Source: Blakeslea trispora
Taxonomy: Eukaryota > Mucoromycota > Mucoromycetes > Mucorales > Choanephoraceae
Reading direction: 5' to 3'
Length of the DNA: 64,000 nt
Assembly (NCBI GenBank): GCA_025331445.1
Contig: JAIWNE010000036.1
Span: 124,001 to 188,000, forward strand
Below are positions 10,863 through 23,398 of the stretch, piece by piece; within the stretch, counting starts at the first letter, position 1; each line of letters opens with the position of its first letter. The notes beneath the pieces were generated by a model. That model did not search any database and had not been told where the DNA came from. It saw nothing but the letters and a program-made list of their open reading frames with translations. Position numbers and translations under genes: made by a program.

Positions 10863-13010
10863 ATGACTGAAAATGTATGCTTTTCATTATTAAAGACAGC
10901 CACTCAGCAGATCATTCAAAGTGCAGGCTTTGAAGCAGCCAACAGCCGATCAATTGATGCACTTGCTGATGTGTTTGGAAAGTACATTGAACTTTTAGGC
11001 TGTACAGCTTCCGCTTATGCCAACCTGAACGGAAGAGCCATGAGCAACAGTAGGGATGTCATGGAAGCATTGACTGAAGTGGCTGTTGATCCAGATAGTC
11101 TAAAGATCTGGTTAGAAGAAGAGTGCAAGTCATTATTACCTTGTTGGTCAGCTCAATCTGATCCAGGAAGATTGTTACAAGGTAAAGCAACACAAAAAGT
11201 AGTGCAAAAAGAAACGCATAAAAAATAACACGTTATAGATGTTGTGCATGGAGGTACACCTAATTACGAAGACATGATTGAATACCAATTTGGTCATGTC
11301 CAGCCATTCGAGCTACCCTCGGACGAATCGTTACCTTCTTCACCTATCTTACCCAAAGAACACGACTTGCCTGACTACATTCCTCACTATTTGCCACCCT
11401 TCCCAGAGACAAAAGATGATACTGTCATGGAAGAAGCTGAGCTTTTGGAAAAACAGCAAAAGGAACAACAACAGCAGTTACAACTGCAGATACAAAAGAA
11501 GAAAGATTTACCTCTGCCTGTCATTGTCAAGCATCGTAAAAAGCCTATTGAAAACCCATTTACACACATTATACCATTTGATGAATCCAACTTGGCTTCA
11601 GCTACCAAAAGTGAAGTGGAGGATGAAAAGCCGCTTTCGTTATTTTTCAATCCTTCCTCCACCAAACGCCTGTCAGAGCATGATCAGGAAGCTGCTCAAC
11701 TATTGAAACGATACAAGACGACAGTGGCACCTTTGAAGCAAGCATTAAGTGATTTAGATGTGCCTCACTACAAGCTGGCAGAGGGATTGAAGCCACATGA
11801 AAAGGAGGAGCTCTTTAGGTCACAGACACAAGATGCAGCTACACCAGGCAGTTACATGTTCAACAAAGACCATGGTGTGTTTGATGAGATTGTACTCCGT
11901 ATGGCCGAGCCTCTGATTAGCTCAAAGTTGACAACACCCAATCTATCGTTTGATGTGGCCATTGCTACCAATGGCACCAACACAGCACCTGCCACCCCTA
12001 ATTCAGCTTCTGTCGCCCATCCTATGTTAGACTATATACCCGGGTCACCTGACAGTAAACTGATGTCCCGCTCCATGCTGGCTGCTCTGGCAGGTGTCTC
12101 CAAGAAGGGAAAGCAGCCGTTTGGTAAGTTGGGCCGATCTTCTGTCTCTTCGCACACCATCAGCAAACACAGTGTAGATATCAATGCCATCAAGACGGGT
12201 GAGAGTAAATATCTGATGAAAAAGAAGCGCATGTTGGCTGAACAACAGGCTATGGAAGAGAGACAGCGCATGTTGGAACAGCAATTAAAAGAGAATCCAA
12301 ATGCTACCTTAGCTGAGCTAGAAGCACTCTATCCTCCTCCTAATGCTTTACCTACGCCTACCACATCCAATCCATCATTGCCGCCACCACCTTCTTCATC
12401 TTTGCCATCCTCATCCTCTAAAACCTTACCATCATCTACTCCTGCTGTCCATTCTGTACCTGCCTCTTCTGCTCTTCCTCCCTCTCCTGCTCCACTTGCC
12501 ACACCATCATCATCGTCATCATCAGGGCCTATCAGCCTATCTTCTTTCTCTTCCTCTACACCTTCACAAGAAAAAAAGCCAAAGAAACCAACACCCAAGC
12601 TGACCTTAAATTTCCCTCAAACAATGCATGATGATCATAGCAACACATCACCCAGTACACCCAAGATTCGATTTAAAATCAAACCACCTAATCACAGTAC
12701 TGAACCTTCACCTACCAGCAATACAACCATTAGCCATACTAGTCTTGTCACTAAACCCACAACAAAGATCATCAAAACCACCAAACCTGTGGAATCAGCT
12801 TATCCGAAATTACTATCGAATCACAGTAGTAGTAGTGGTAATTATTCCGAAGAAATCCGGTGTATTTGTGAGAATCCTACAGTAGACTATGGTACTTTTA
12901 TGATTGCCTGTGATCGCTGTAGTGTATGGTTTCACGGCAGTTGTGTTGGTATTGCTGAGAGTGATCAGGTAGAAGAATGGTACTGTAAGCGCTGTAGACG
13001 ATCTATGTAA
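10863..13010 (+). CDS. TAF3: TFIID subunit 3 (TAF3), histone fold plus PHD finger
   Basis: Two exons, 10863-11181 and 11239-13010, giving 696 residues. The second ATG of the open frame (10863) is chosen because the histone fold starts directly after it. Residues about 5-85 form a histone-fold domain (bromodomain-associated type: IIQSAGFEAANSRSIDALAD...). The middle is Pro/Ser-rich and disordered with Lys-rich stretches. Residues about 645-693 are a C4HC3 PHD finger (IRCICENP...FMIACDRCSVWFHGSC). The fold pairs with TAF10 in metazoans and yeast. A PHD with the FMIxCDxCxxWFH layout typically reads H3K4me3. Metazoan TAF3 has this architecture, while budding yeast Taf3 lacks the PHD. TAF8 is excluded by the PHD. 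The gene sits only 134 bp before the acyl-CoA oxidase gene. Confidence 0.85.
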
Positions 13011-13144
13011 ATCACATGCAAACCTATCTTCACATGTCACTTTTTTGACATGTGAAAATGAAGAATAATAATAATAATAATAAAAACAATAATAATAACA
13101 CTAGATACGTTTTTCTTTGCTTTTTCTTTTTCTTTTGCAGCGAT

Positions 13145-15533
13145 ATGTCCAATTTACGATTAAAAGCAATTCAACAACAACTCACACCTGAACAACAACA
13201 TGCTATGGCCATAGAGTAAAATGAAGAACAAAGACAGATCATTCAGAGTGACTCATCTCTCTCTCTCTCTCTATACAATAACATAGCCCTATAGCCAGCA
13301 TGAAAGAAGAAAGAGCAAAAGCTGCTTTTCAAATTCGAGAATTGACCTTTCTTTTAGATGGTGGTGAAAAGATGACTTTGGTATATATCCAAAAAAAAAG
13401 GAGGGGGGGGGGAAGAGAGAATCTTTAATTCGAAATTGACAAATAGATGGTATTTAGTTAAAAGAGAAATTTATGTTGGAATTCGAGAGAGATCCTTTAT
13501 TTCGAATGGATGATATTTTTGATATTTCCAAGGATGAACTACGTGAAAGAACAATGGAAAAAGTAAAGTTAGAATGTAGAGAGCTATCATGATTGATAAC
13601 AACAAAATTCAGTTCCGTAGTCTAGTCCATCATCTTTCCAATGAACCCATTGATATTTTTAGAAAGCGTATGGAATGTGTATCCATGATTGACCCTGGAT
13701 TCTGGACTCGATTTGGAGTACATTGTAAGTGAGGCTATACAGAATAAAGGGACACATACTCAAATACATACAATAGATGGTCTGTTTGTTGGCGCACTTC
13801 AGAGTAATGCTACTTCAGGACAATTAGGCTATTGGTTTCAAAAAGGTGCATTGTCGTTGAGTGGCATGATTGGCTGCTTTGCTATGACTGAACTAGGCCA
13901 TGGATCAAATGTGCCTGGACTAGAGACGACAGCCACGTTTGATACAGCTGCCGATCAATTCATTATCCATACACCTACCTTAACTGCTACCAAGTGGTGG
14001 ATTGGAGGTGCTGCTCATTCTGCTACTCATGCTGCTGTCTTTGCTCAGCTGATTGTTCAGGGAAAACGCTATGGTACAAAATGCTTTGTGGTCCCTTTGC
14101 GTGATCCTACTACCTACCATACCTTACCAGGCATCACTATCGGTGATCTGGGTAAGAAAATGGGTCGAGATGGGATTGATAATGGCTACATCCAGTTCAC
14201 GCATGTCCGTATTCCACGAGGCTATATGTTGATGAAACATACGCGTGTATTGCGCTCAGGACATGTGATTGAACCCAAACTTCAGCAATTGACCTATGGT
14301 GCTCTTCTTCAGGGTCGTGTAGCCATGGTAGTCGACAGCGGTAATGTATCCAAGAAGGCCCTGACAATTGCTATCCGTTATGCTGCCGTGCGTCGTCAAT
14401 TTGCCAGTGCCCAATCCAACCTAGAGACCAAACTGCTAGACTATCCAATTCATCAGCATCGACTCATTCCTCTGTTGGCCCAGACATTGGCCATGCTGCT
14501 GACTGGCACAGAAATGACAGCCATGTATCTTGATATGATGTATCGACTAGAAAATGCTAAACCAGGGGATCAGGATCTGGATCAAGTGTTGGATATGCTG
14601 AAAGAGACACATGCCACTAGCGCAGGTCTAAAAGCCTTTTGTACTTGGAACTGTCTCAATACAATCGATCAATGTAGACAGGCCTGTGGTGGCCATGGCT
14701 ATTCAGCCTATACAGGGTTGGCCAATATGTATCAAGACTTTGCAGTACAGTGTACTTGGGAAGGCGATAATACTATCTTGGCATTGCAGTTGGGACGATA
14801 CCTTGTCAGTAGCTATCGTGAAGCAAGACAGGAAAACAAAGTGCTACCTCCTGGCATAGACTATCTAAACAGACATCAAAAGTTAGACCTTCAGTGTACA
14901 AGTGAAGTCTGGGATGATGTGTCGGTCATTCGAGAGGGATGGAACGTGATCTGTGCTAATGCGGTCCATGCTGCCACTATTGAATTTGAAAAGGGACTTC
15001 AATCAGGCCTTTGTATGGATGATGCCTATGAGCAATGTTCTAAATCAAGGTTATATGCAGCTAAACTCCATTCCTATGCCTATCTTTTGAACCGATTTAC
15101 TGATGCTGTCTTTAAATTAAAAGAAGGACCATTGCGCACTGTATTGATGCAGGTCTGTCTGTTATACGGCTATTATTCGATTGAAGAAAATGCAGGTGCC
15201 TTCTTGCTGTATGGGTACTTTACACCCTCACAGATGCAACGAGCTCGGCAGGAATTAGATAGACTGTGTGAACTGGTTAGGTGCCAGGCAATTCCTTTGG
15301 TAGATGCCTTTAATTTGACAGACTATATGATCAATAGTCCCCTGGGTCGTGCCGATGGCAATGTCTATGTACACTATTTTAACCAGGTCAAACAATCTAA
15401 TCCTCAGGGACCTCATCCTTACTTCGATCGATTGATTAAGCCTTTAATTAGCCGCTCTCTGTTGGAGCAAGAAGAGAATGATGATGAACAAGCTGGCTTA
15501 GAGAGTTTTAGTGATGATGAAGATGAACAATAA
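13145..15533 (+). CDS. Peroxisomal acyl-CoA oxidase
   Basis: Five exons: 13145-13215, 13287-13380, 13458-13562, 13613-13724, 13777-15533; 712 residues. The enzyme oxidises acyl-CoA to trans-2-enoyl-CoA with FAD and makes H2O2, the first step of peroxisomal beta-oxidation. Diagnostic parts are the N-terminal ERAKAAFQIRELTFLLDGG helix, IDPGFWTRFGVHYGLF, the flavin/substrate block CFAMTELGHGSNVPGLETTA, KWWIGGAAHSATH, GKKMGRDGIDNG and the C-terminal CGGHGYSAYTG...TWEGDN, whose Glu (about residue 455) is the expected catalytic base. The C-terminus is acidic (SFSDDEDEQ) and has no PTS1. Residues 5-13 (RLKAIQQQL) fit the relaxed PTS2 pattern. No frame breaks. Confidence 0.92.
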
Positions 15534-15660
15534 AATAGAGAATTTCATGACTGTAAAACTAGGCTCTCTTTTTTCTTTTTTAAAAAAAAACTGCATACTC
15601 AGAAAATAGGGCCCCAGCTCCTCTCTTTTTTTTTTTTTTGCTTATTCTTTCACTTACACT

Positions 15661-16530
15661 ATGCAGCCTAATTCTTCAGACAAATGCCCTATTGATCATA
15701 CTCAACATAAAAAGGAAGAAGCCAAATGTCCTGTAGATCACACACAACTGAAAAACCAAACTGAATCAGCTCAGTGTCCTGTAGATCCTAGTGCTTATCA
15801 ACACTTTTTACCCCCTTCCACACCAACAACCAATGAATCTTGTCCTGTTGATCCCTCCAATTATAAACACTTTATGCCAACAAAAGAAGGCTGCGATTCA
15901 GAGGCTATCGACAGTAGCAATAAAATGCCCAAAGTATCACAACAACAAAGACAACCCGATCAAAAGCTACCACTCAGTCTAAACAGAGAGATCTCGACTA
16001 TTCCTCGCTCTAACTCAGACGATAAGTTATGGATCTACCCTTCTGAACAGATGTTTTTTAATGCCATGAGACGAAAGAACTGGAGTCCCGAAGAAAAGGA
16101 CATGTCTGTTGTTGTGCCAATCCATAATGCTGTGAATGAAATGGCCTGGCAAAGATTTTAGAATGGGAAAGCATGCATCAAACGTAAGTGTAGAGTGACA
16201 ATATATGTCTATATTCTATTTACAAATACTTTGGCTATTAGTGAATGCAATCAACCTAAACTAGAGAAATTTGAAGGTCGACCCAAAGATATCACACCCA
16301 AGGCTAGAATTCGATCTTGGTTTGGTTATTCACTTCCCTTTGATCGTCATGATTGGGTAGTGGATCGATGTGGTCAAAAAGTGACCTATGTCATTGACTT
16401 TTATAGTGGAAAACAAGATCCCAACAAGCCCATGTCTCTTAGTTTTTATTTGGATGTACGCCCTGCTGTTTCTCCAGCTGGTATTTGGGATAGATTAAAG
16501 ATGTCGTTTAGAAAAGGACAATTTGTATAA
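15661..16530 (+). CDS. Cytochrome c heme lyase, frame broken by one base
   Basis: Holocytochrome c synthase attaches heme to cytochrome c in the mitochondrial intermembrane space. Exon 1 is 15661-16183, exon 2 is 16242-16530. The family blocks are present: [32 protein letters not shown], then [44 protein letters not shown] and [10 protein letters not shown]. After Trp163 the frame is lost: the run at 16150-16154 (CAAAG) is one base short, and the open frame stops at 16161. Conserved protein resumes at once in the next frame, so this is either a sequencing/assembly error or a recent inactivating deletion. If the base were present the protein would have 270 residues. Four CP[IV]D motifs (Cys 9, 23, 39, 61) precede the catalytic part. 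The gene is convergent with the CYSTM gene, with 30 bp between stops. Confidence 0.88.
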
Positions 16531-16560
16531 AATGAAATAAATAATAATAATATGTACAAT

Positions 16561-17034
16561 CTAACAGCAACACTCATCTTGGTCATGACAACAACAGCAA
16601 CACCATAAGCAAAGTGCAGTAAAACTTTGAAATACCATTATTTTGAGTCCTTTTTTTTTTTTCAAAAAAACAAAAACAGAAACATATACCTACATGCCTG
16701 CACAACAACTACAATCACCATAGCAACAATCGCAACAACATCTCTGTCTTCTATAGATACCATATGGCTGTTGAGGTATGACCATAGGCTGGCCCGGCCC
16801 TACCTGCATTGCTCCCATTGGTGGATAGTAAGCTTCAATAAGTATGTTATTCAACCTGTTTCATCTCTTATTGTTTATTTGTTTATTGTTGCCCCCCCTC
16901 TCTTTTATACCTGTTTGTGCAGTCATGCCTGGTGCATAAGGGGAGAGCCCATAAGGTGAGCCTGGTGCCATAGTTGGTATAGTAGGTGAAGCATATACAG
17001 GTGAAGCATTGTAAATAGGATTTGGTATAGACAT
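16561..17034 (-). CDS. CYSTM-domain small Cys-rich membrane-associated protein
   Basis: Three exons on the minus strand: 16911-17034, 16694-16832, 16561-16624; 108 residues. The first two thirds are Pro/Tyr/Gly-rich (PYGLSPYAPG, PPMGAM, PQQPYG). The end is the CYSTM module: RRQRCCCDCC, then CCAGIFTALCLWCCCC and a CCC tail, a palmitoylation-prone half-membrane segment. The last 64-bp exon matters: without it the frame would stop one codon after CCAGM, because a TAG follows the alternative reading. Splicing at GT (just before 16693) removes that stop and restores the typical hydrophobic ALCLWCCCC. CYSTM proteins are stress-related and membrane-anchored, but their exact job is unknown. Confidence 0.7.
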
Positions 17035-18063
17035 TTTAAAAAAGAAAAGAAGGAAGAGAGATAAAAGAGAAGAAAAAAGAAAAAAACAAACAGTTGTTTT
17101 GCTCAACACTTTCTTTTTCACAAGAAAGGCTTAAATAACAATGACATAAATAGCCAACAAATTTGATTTGTTATTGTCCTTGTTAGGCAAACCTACTAAA
17201 CAACTGTAATATAAAAAAGAAAAAAACGAGAAAAGGGTTTAACACATCTTTTTTGCTTGCTTTTGCATTTTACTACTTTTGTTGTTGTTACGTAGCCTAA
17301 TTTGCTCGTTACAACGATTTTATTGTTAATTCGAGTGAATTGGAGAACATACAAAGTAGAAAAAAAAACAATGGGCATGATTTTCTAGAAAATTCAATTT
17401 CTGTGTCCCTTTTATAAAACCAACTCATCTTATGCGTACTATATCTATGTTTGAAACCGTCTCTACTAAACTGATCACAGAAGTCATGCAGACTCTTGAT
17501 TCCAAAGGACTATACAGGTGCCAATACAGCGAGCATAAAAAATAAATGGGATTTATTTTTCTTCTTTTATATATTTAAACTAAAGTAGATTTGCTTGTTA
17601 AAAGTGGAATTACTCCACCTCTATCTTCAAGTACACAGACTATCCAATAAGAATCGTTCAAAAAAAAAGTCTCGACTTTATCTTGAAAAATCCTCTAAGT
17701 CACATAGCTATGATGAGATACATCAATGACCATGTTTACATATCACCAACTTGCTGTGAATCCATACTCTATAATGAAACAGAGTCACTGATTAAGCTAA
17801 ATATGACAGAATGAAAAGTTTGGCTGCACACTATCAATGATAGTATGGGAAGGGTAATTTAGTTTCTGTCTACTTCATTATGAAAAGATAATGATACAAT
17901 ATCATCATATCGAAGCCAAATCACATGTGCTTACAACAAAAAAAAACATACGGGAGTCTTTGGTATATTGATAGATTTTTTGACCATAATAGTAGTATAC
18001 CAGCCAAATATCAGTTATTCTCGTCTGAAATTAAATAAAGGCTACATTGCTTATGTCTGTTAG
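17035..18063. other. AT-rich intergenic stretch with one small ORF
   Basis: About 1 kb without a supported gene. A TATAAAA sequence (near 17412) precedes a 37-codon frame at 17432-17545 (starts MRTISMFETV). It could be a short exon ending at the GT at about 17518, but I find no partner exon. The TATA box is only about 15 bp from the ATG, too close for a normal start. Nothing else is recognised. Confidence 0.4.
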
Positions 18064-18065
18064 TA

Positions 18066-18327
18066 CAGTGGAGTTACAAAAAATAAGATAAAATTTTCAA
18101 AATCCAAATTACCATCATCATTGGTTTTGACCTACCAAGCACCATTAAACTACTACCAAATGTCTTGAAATGCTCAAATATCCATTAGAAATTGCCTGGA
18201 TTTACTTTTGAACTTTTTATTGCTTTTAAAAGCATACACATAGTTGAGTTAGTAGCCAACTAATATCTAGTTGGACCCACATCTGTGGGGAAGGAAAATT
18301 TTATCTTATTTTTTTGTAACCCCACTG
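18066..18327. mobile_element. MITE family 1, copy A (mariner-type)
   Basis: 262-bp non-coding element with terminal inverted repeats: the left end begins CAGTGGAGTTACAAAAAATA and the right end is the reverse complement with minor differences. It is flanked by TA on both sides (18064-18065 and 18328-18329), the target-site duplication of Tc1/mariner elements. Copy B at 23127-23398 is nearly the same sequence. Copy A lacks about 10 bp near its left end. The element has no transposase, so it would need an autonomous relative elsewhere. Confidence 0.85.
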
Positions 18328-18641
18328 TACATGCCCTAAATTCGAGAAAAAAAATAGCTTACTTACAGAGTCTTGCCAGATGTCTGTAATAATTTTTAAG
18401 CTTTTTTTCTTCTTCTTTGGTAGGTTGTAGATCTACTTGACAAACTTACACCCTTCCTTTTTCTTTTTCTTTTTTGGCATGTTCATCATTTTCTTTTTAA
18501 TGACCAGTTAGATTCACCTTGAAGCTAAAACACAAAAAGAAATGACAGCTTGATAGTTATATTCCTTCAGAGAAAAATTTATATAAAGATGATCTTAATA
18601 CACTAAAATATTCGTTTCGCTTGCTTCTAGTTGTATACAAT

Positions 18642-18775
18642 ATGGCAGATATTGGCCCTGATAAGATACACAGTGGCAGTAAGTTTTTGTGCACCTAAAA
18701 GCCCTTTTTTAAATTGTCCTTACTTGAAATATGCTAAACTAAGCAGAACCACTACTAAGGAATGCTGATTTATGA
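18642..18775 (+). CDS. Candidate spliced micro-ORF (21 codons)
   Basis: A compact unit with ordered signals: TATATAAAG near 18580, ATG at 18642, exon 1 to 18678 with a perfect GTAAGT donor, a 68-bp intron with a GCTAAAC branch-point-like sequence, a CAG acceptor (18744-18746) and exon 2 to the TGA at 18775, followed within a few bases by AATAAA. The product would be 21 residues (starts MADIGPDKIHSG). No family is recognised. Intron length and signals match those of the real genes here. Because the frame is so short, a spliced non-coding transcript or chance is possible. It lies 316 bp upstream of Rab6. Confidence 0.3.
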
Positions 18776-18977
18776 TTTCAATAAATAAAAAAGAAAGAAA
18801 AAATCCAAAGTAAACGTATTAAGCCATACAGTACTGAATTAAAAAAGAGTTTGTTGGTTAAAGTATGAAAACAAATGATCAAATTGTATCTGTATCTGTG
18901 TGCGTGTTCCGCTTGTATGTGTAACCGGATTCAGTCACAGGGCTTTTCTTTTTAAGGCGGCATCAGCTTTCATTTGC

Positions 18978-19080
18978 ATTTTCCTTTTTCTTTTTCTTTT
19001 TCTTTTCTTTTCTTTTTCTTTTTTTCTTTTTCTTTTTCTTTTTCTTTTTCTTTTTCTTTTTCTTTTTCTTTTTCTTTTTT
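18978..19080. repeat. (CTTTTT)n microsatellite
   Basis: About 100 bp of repeated CTTTTT / CTTTT units on the plus strand, directly before the Rab6 start (19091). It is the leader of that gene. It creates long artefactual frames rich in Phe/Ser (plus) or Lys/Glu (minus). Confidence 0.9.
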
Positions 19081-19090
19081 ATCAGTAGCG

Positions 19091-20134
<1,044 letters not shown>

Positions 20135-20338
20135 ATTATAGACAAAAAAGAAAAAAGTCGACTTGTAGAATAGATCCATTTATTTAATCAATTACCCTTT
20201 CTTAATTCACTTTAACAATAACAAAGATCTAATTACATGTGAGAATCGCCTTTTTCTACCCTATTTAATCTCAATATTTGAACCCAACCAAAGGTCTTGT
20301 CCGCGTATAAACTACCAAAATGGATGGTCCTACGCATA

Positions 20339-21295
20339 TATACAGCATTTTCCGAAAGTATTCGTGCAACTCTAGGTTTTCGTTTCGTGCAATAAGAATA
20401 AACAAATCGTGCAGACTTAGAAAACAATTTCGAGCAAAAACTAAAAAAAAAAAGATTAGTGCAAATGTTGATGTTGCAAGTGACCCAAGTTGTCGTTCAT
20501 GCTTCTACTTTGATTGACTTGGTTTTTTTTTTACTGCTAATCATCTAGGATAAGACTAGCTCTGCAAAGATAGTCTAGTAGATACACTTCTTCCCCTTTT
20601 TTTAGCTCTCCTTCAATATCAAAATCTCAGTTCTAAAACTTGTCGCGAGTATGAATCTGGTATTAAATTGTCTCTTCCTGACTGGTCTCAAGGAAACCTT
20701 TGATCTTTACTACTGGTTTTTACCTTGAAGATTGCGCATCTGCACATTAGATCTCAAGGTAAAAACCAATATGCTCATACAAATTTTAAGCCAATAGAAA
20801 ACCATTAAAAGTTGTTACTCTGACTATGTGATGAGTGTCGAATTTTATGATGGAAAACTTGTGATGGGAAGTTGTGCTAAAATGAATCACCCTATTGTCT
20901 ACCATTTATGAGATGTTCTCTGTTATCCCAGGTGTCGCCATCTGATGCTTTTTTTTTTCATCAACAAGGGCAATTTAAAAGGCAATGTATTAAGGATGCT
21001 TGTTATCAGAGGCGATGTAGTTCTTCTGTCCATTAAGTTTATCTAGTATCTTTTCGTTCAACCAATTTGCTGCTAATGATTGCTCTATTTGAGTTCTGGA
21101 AAGCTTACCGAGTAACAGCAAAGAATCCATAGCTCGAAGCCTAAATACTCGATACTCTTTGTCTTGAATATAATCCGACTTCAATGACTATTTCCTTTGA
21201 TTTATTTAAATAAATTGCTATACAAAACTTCATTTCTAGAAGCAATTCTTCCCATCTGATATTTCTCTCGGATAAGTCATAACAGATTTATGCAA
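20339..21295. repeat. 957-bp dispersed repeat, left arm (inverted pair)
   Basis: This segment recurs in reverse orientation at 43611-44567, with only one mismatch noticed by eye. It carries a 64-codon frame (20990-21184 minus, begins MKSDYIQDKEYRV) that is identical in both copies, and a 14-bp perfect stem (20715-20728 / 20754-20767) with a 25-bp loop. No terminal inverted repeats, LTRs or clear target-site duplications are seen at its ends. It begins about 200 bp after the Rab6 stop. The element type is unknown. Confidence 0.85.
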
Positions 21296-22200
<905 letters not shown>

Positions 22201-23124
22201 AGACACACGTCAAGAGAGAGGTGTGCTAGGAAGTAAAGGAAATAAGAAAATAAAGATTATTGAATTCGATGTATTTTTGTCAAAATCGTAGCTTCAGAGA
22301 AGGGGATGTTCTGTAGTATGAAAGCCCAGTGGGCACACCAAATTGCTCTCAAGGTTGCAGCACATAGGACCAGAAATTCGTGGTACGAAGCATATGGAGG
22401 AGCTGTCAAAGATGACAGAGCGGATAGGGTGTAATGGGGTTGGAATTCCAAATATGGATAGTTTATTCGCATCACCACAAACCAGACGGACCATTTGACG
22501 GGGCATTCGACCAGCATATGCGTCCTGTTCTCAACTGGAGCAGGACAGAAACGGCAGTCTAATGAAACATTAGTGCGAAATTGAGAGACAGATTCTTGAC
22601 AGTAAATCTTGTCGTTTATGACTCGAAACCACATGGAGCGACATTCGGGATGCAGAGGCAAAGATCAGAAGAGACGCCAACTCTGACGAGAGAGGGAAGA
22701 GGTAGGAGAAGGACAGAATTGCTCGATCAAAGAGGCGCGGAAAGAGCGACCTGATAGATCATCTCAGAAAGGCGAATGATACACCAAGCGGGCAAACGGT
22801 GATGTGCCTACTTCTGAAAGAGATCCTGAAGGGCATGTTATTGCCGATTGGAGGCTAAGTTTTAGAGAGAGGTGGCTGGATTTTAGTTCCTTTCGTAGCT
22901 TTACGCAAAGCTTAGGGAATGGCGGTTTGTCTGAAGATTGTAACAGCTTAAAGCAATTGCGAGAGGCATCAATGACAAAGAAATGCTTAATAAGTAGCAG
23001 GGCAGAGCTTTTACGGAGAACCCAGTGGCTCTCGGGAATGTTTGTAAAACTATCTGCGAGTGGAAGTTCCGACAACGTGAGAAGACTACACTCGCTTGGT
23101 ATTTCTAGTGAATCACTGTTCAAG
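22201..23124 (-). mobile_element. LINE (non-LTR retrotransposon) 3' fragment, copy 1
   Basis: Minus-strand frames read, from 23123 down to 22257, the last part of a LINE ORF2 after the reverse transcriptase domain. They include the SHWVLRKSSALLLIKHFF block and the zf-RVT knuckle CRFCPAPVENRTHMLVECP followed by WSVWFVVMR. Frame breaks occur between them (about 22660-22770). The 3' UTR (22201-22228) has a GCACACC...GACGTGTG motif also present in copy 2 near 52333-52360. The 5' end is cut at 23125, where a MITE is inserted. RT and endonuclease are absent, so it is inactive. Confidence 0.8.
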
Positions 23125-23126
23125 TA

Positions 23127-23398
23127 CAGTGGAGTTACAAAAAATAAGATAAAATTTCAATTTTCCTTCCAAAATCCAAATTGCCATCATCATTGGTTTT
23201 GACCTACCAAGCACCATTAAACTACTACCAAATGTCTTGAAATGCTCAAATATCCATTAGAAATTGCCTGGATTTACTTTTGAACTTTTTATTGCTTTTA
23301 AAAGCATACACATAGTTGAGTTAGTAGCCAACTAATATCTAGTTGGACCCACATCTGTGGGGAAGGAAAATTTTATCTTATTTTTTGTAACCCCACTG
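23127..23398. mobile_element. MITE family 1, copy B (mariner-type)
   Basis: 272-bp element with CAGTGGAGTTAC... inverted ends and TA on both flanks (23125-23126, 23399-23400). It is nearly identical to copy A at 18066-18327 in the same orientation, and carries about 10 extra bp near the left end. It sits at the edge of the LINE fragment. Confidence 0.85.

Noticed and set aside
12329..12598. Asp/Glu/Gly-rich antisense frame opposite TAF3
   Set aside because: Reverse reading of the Ser/Pro codon repeats of TAF3.
16150..16162. 13-nt GC-AG intron to rescue the heme lyase frame
   Set aside because: Too short to be spliced, and the resulting frame still stops; a one-base deletion explains the data better.
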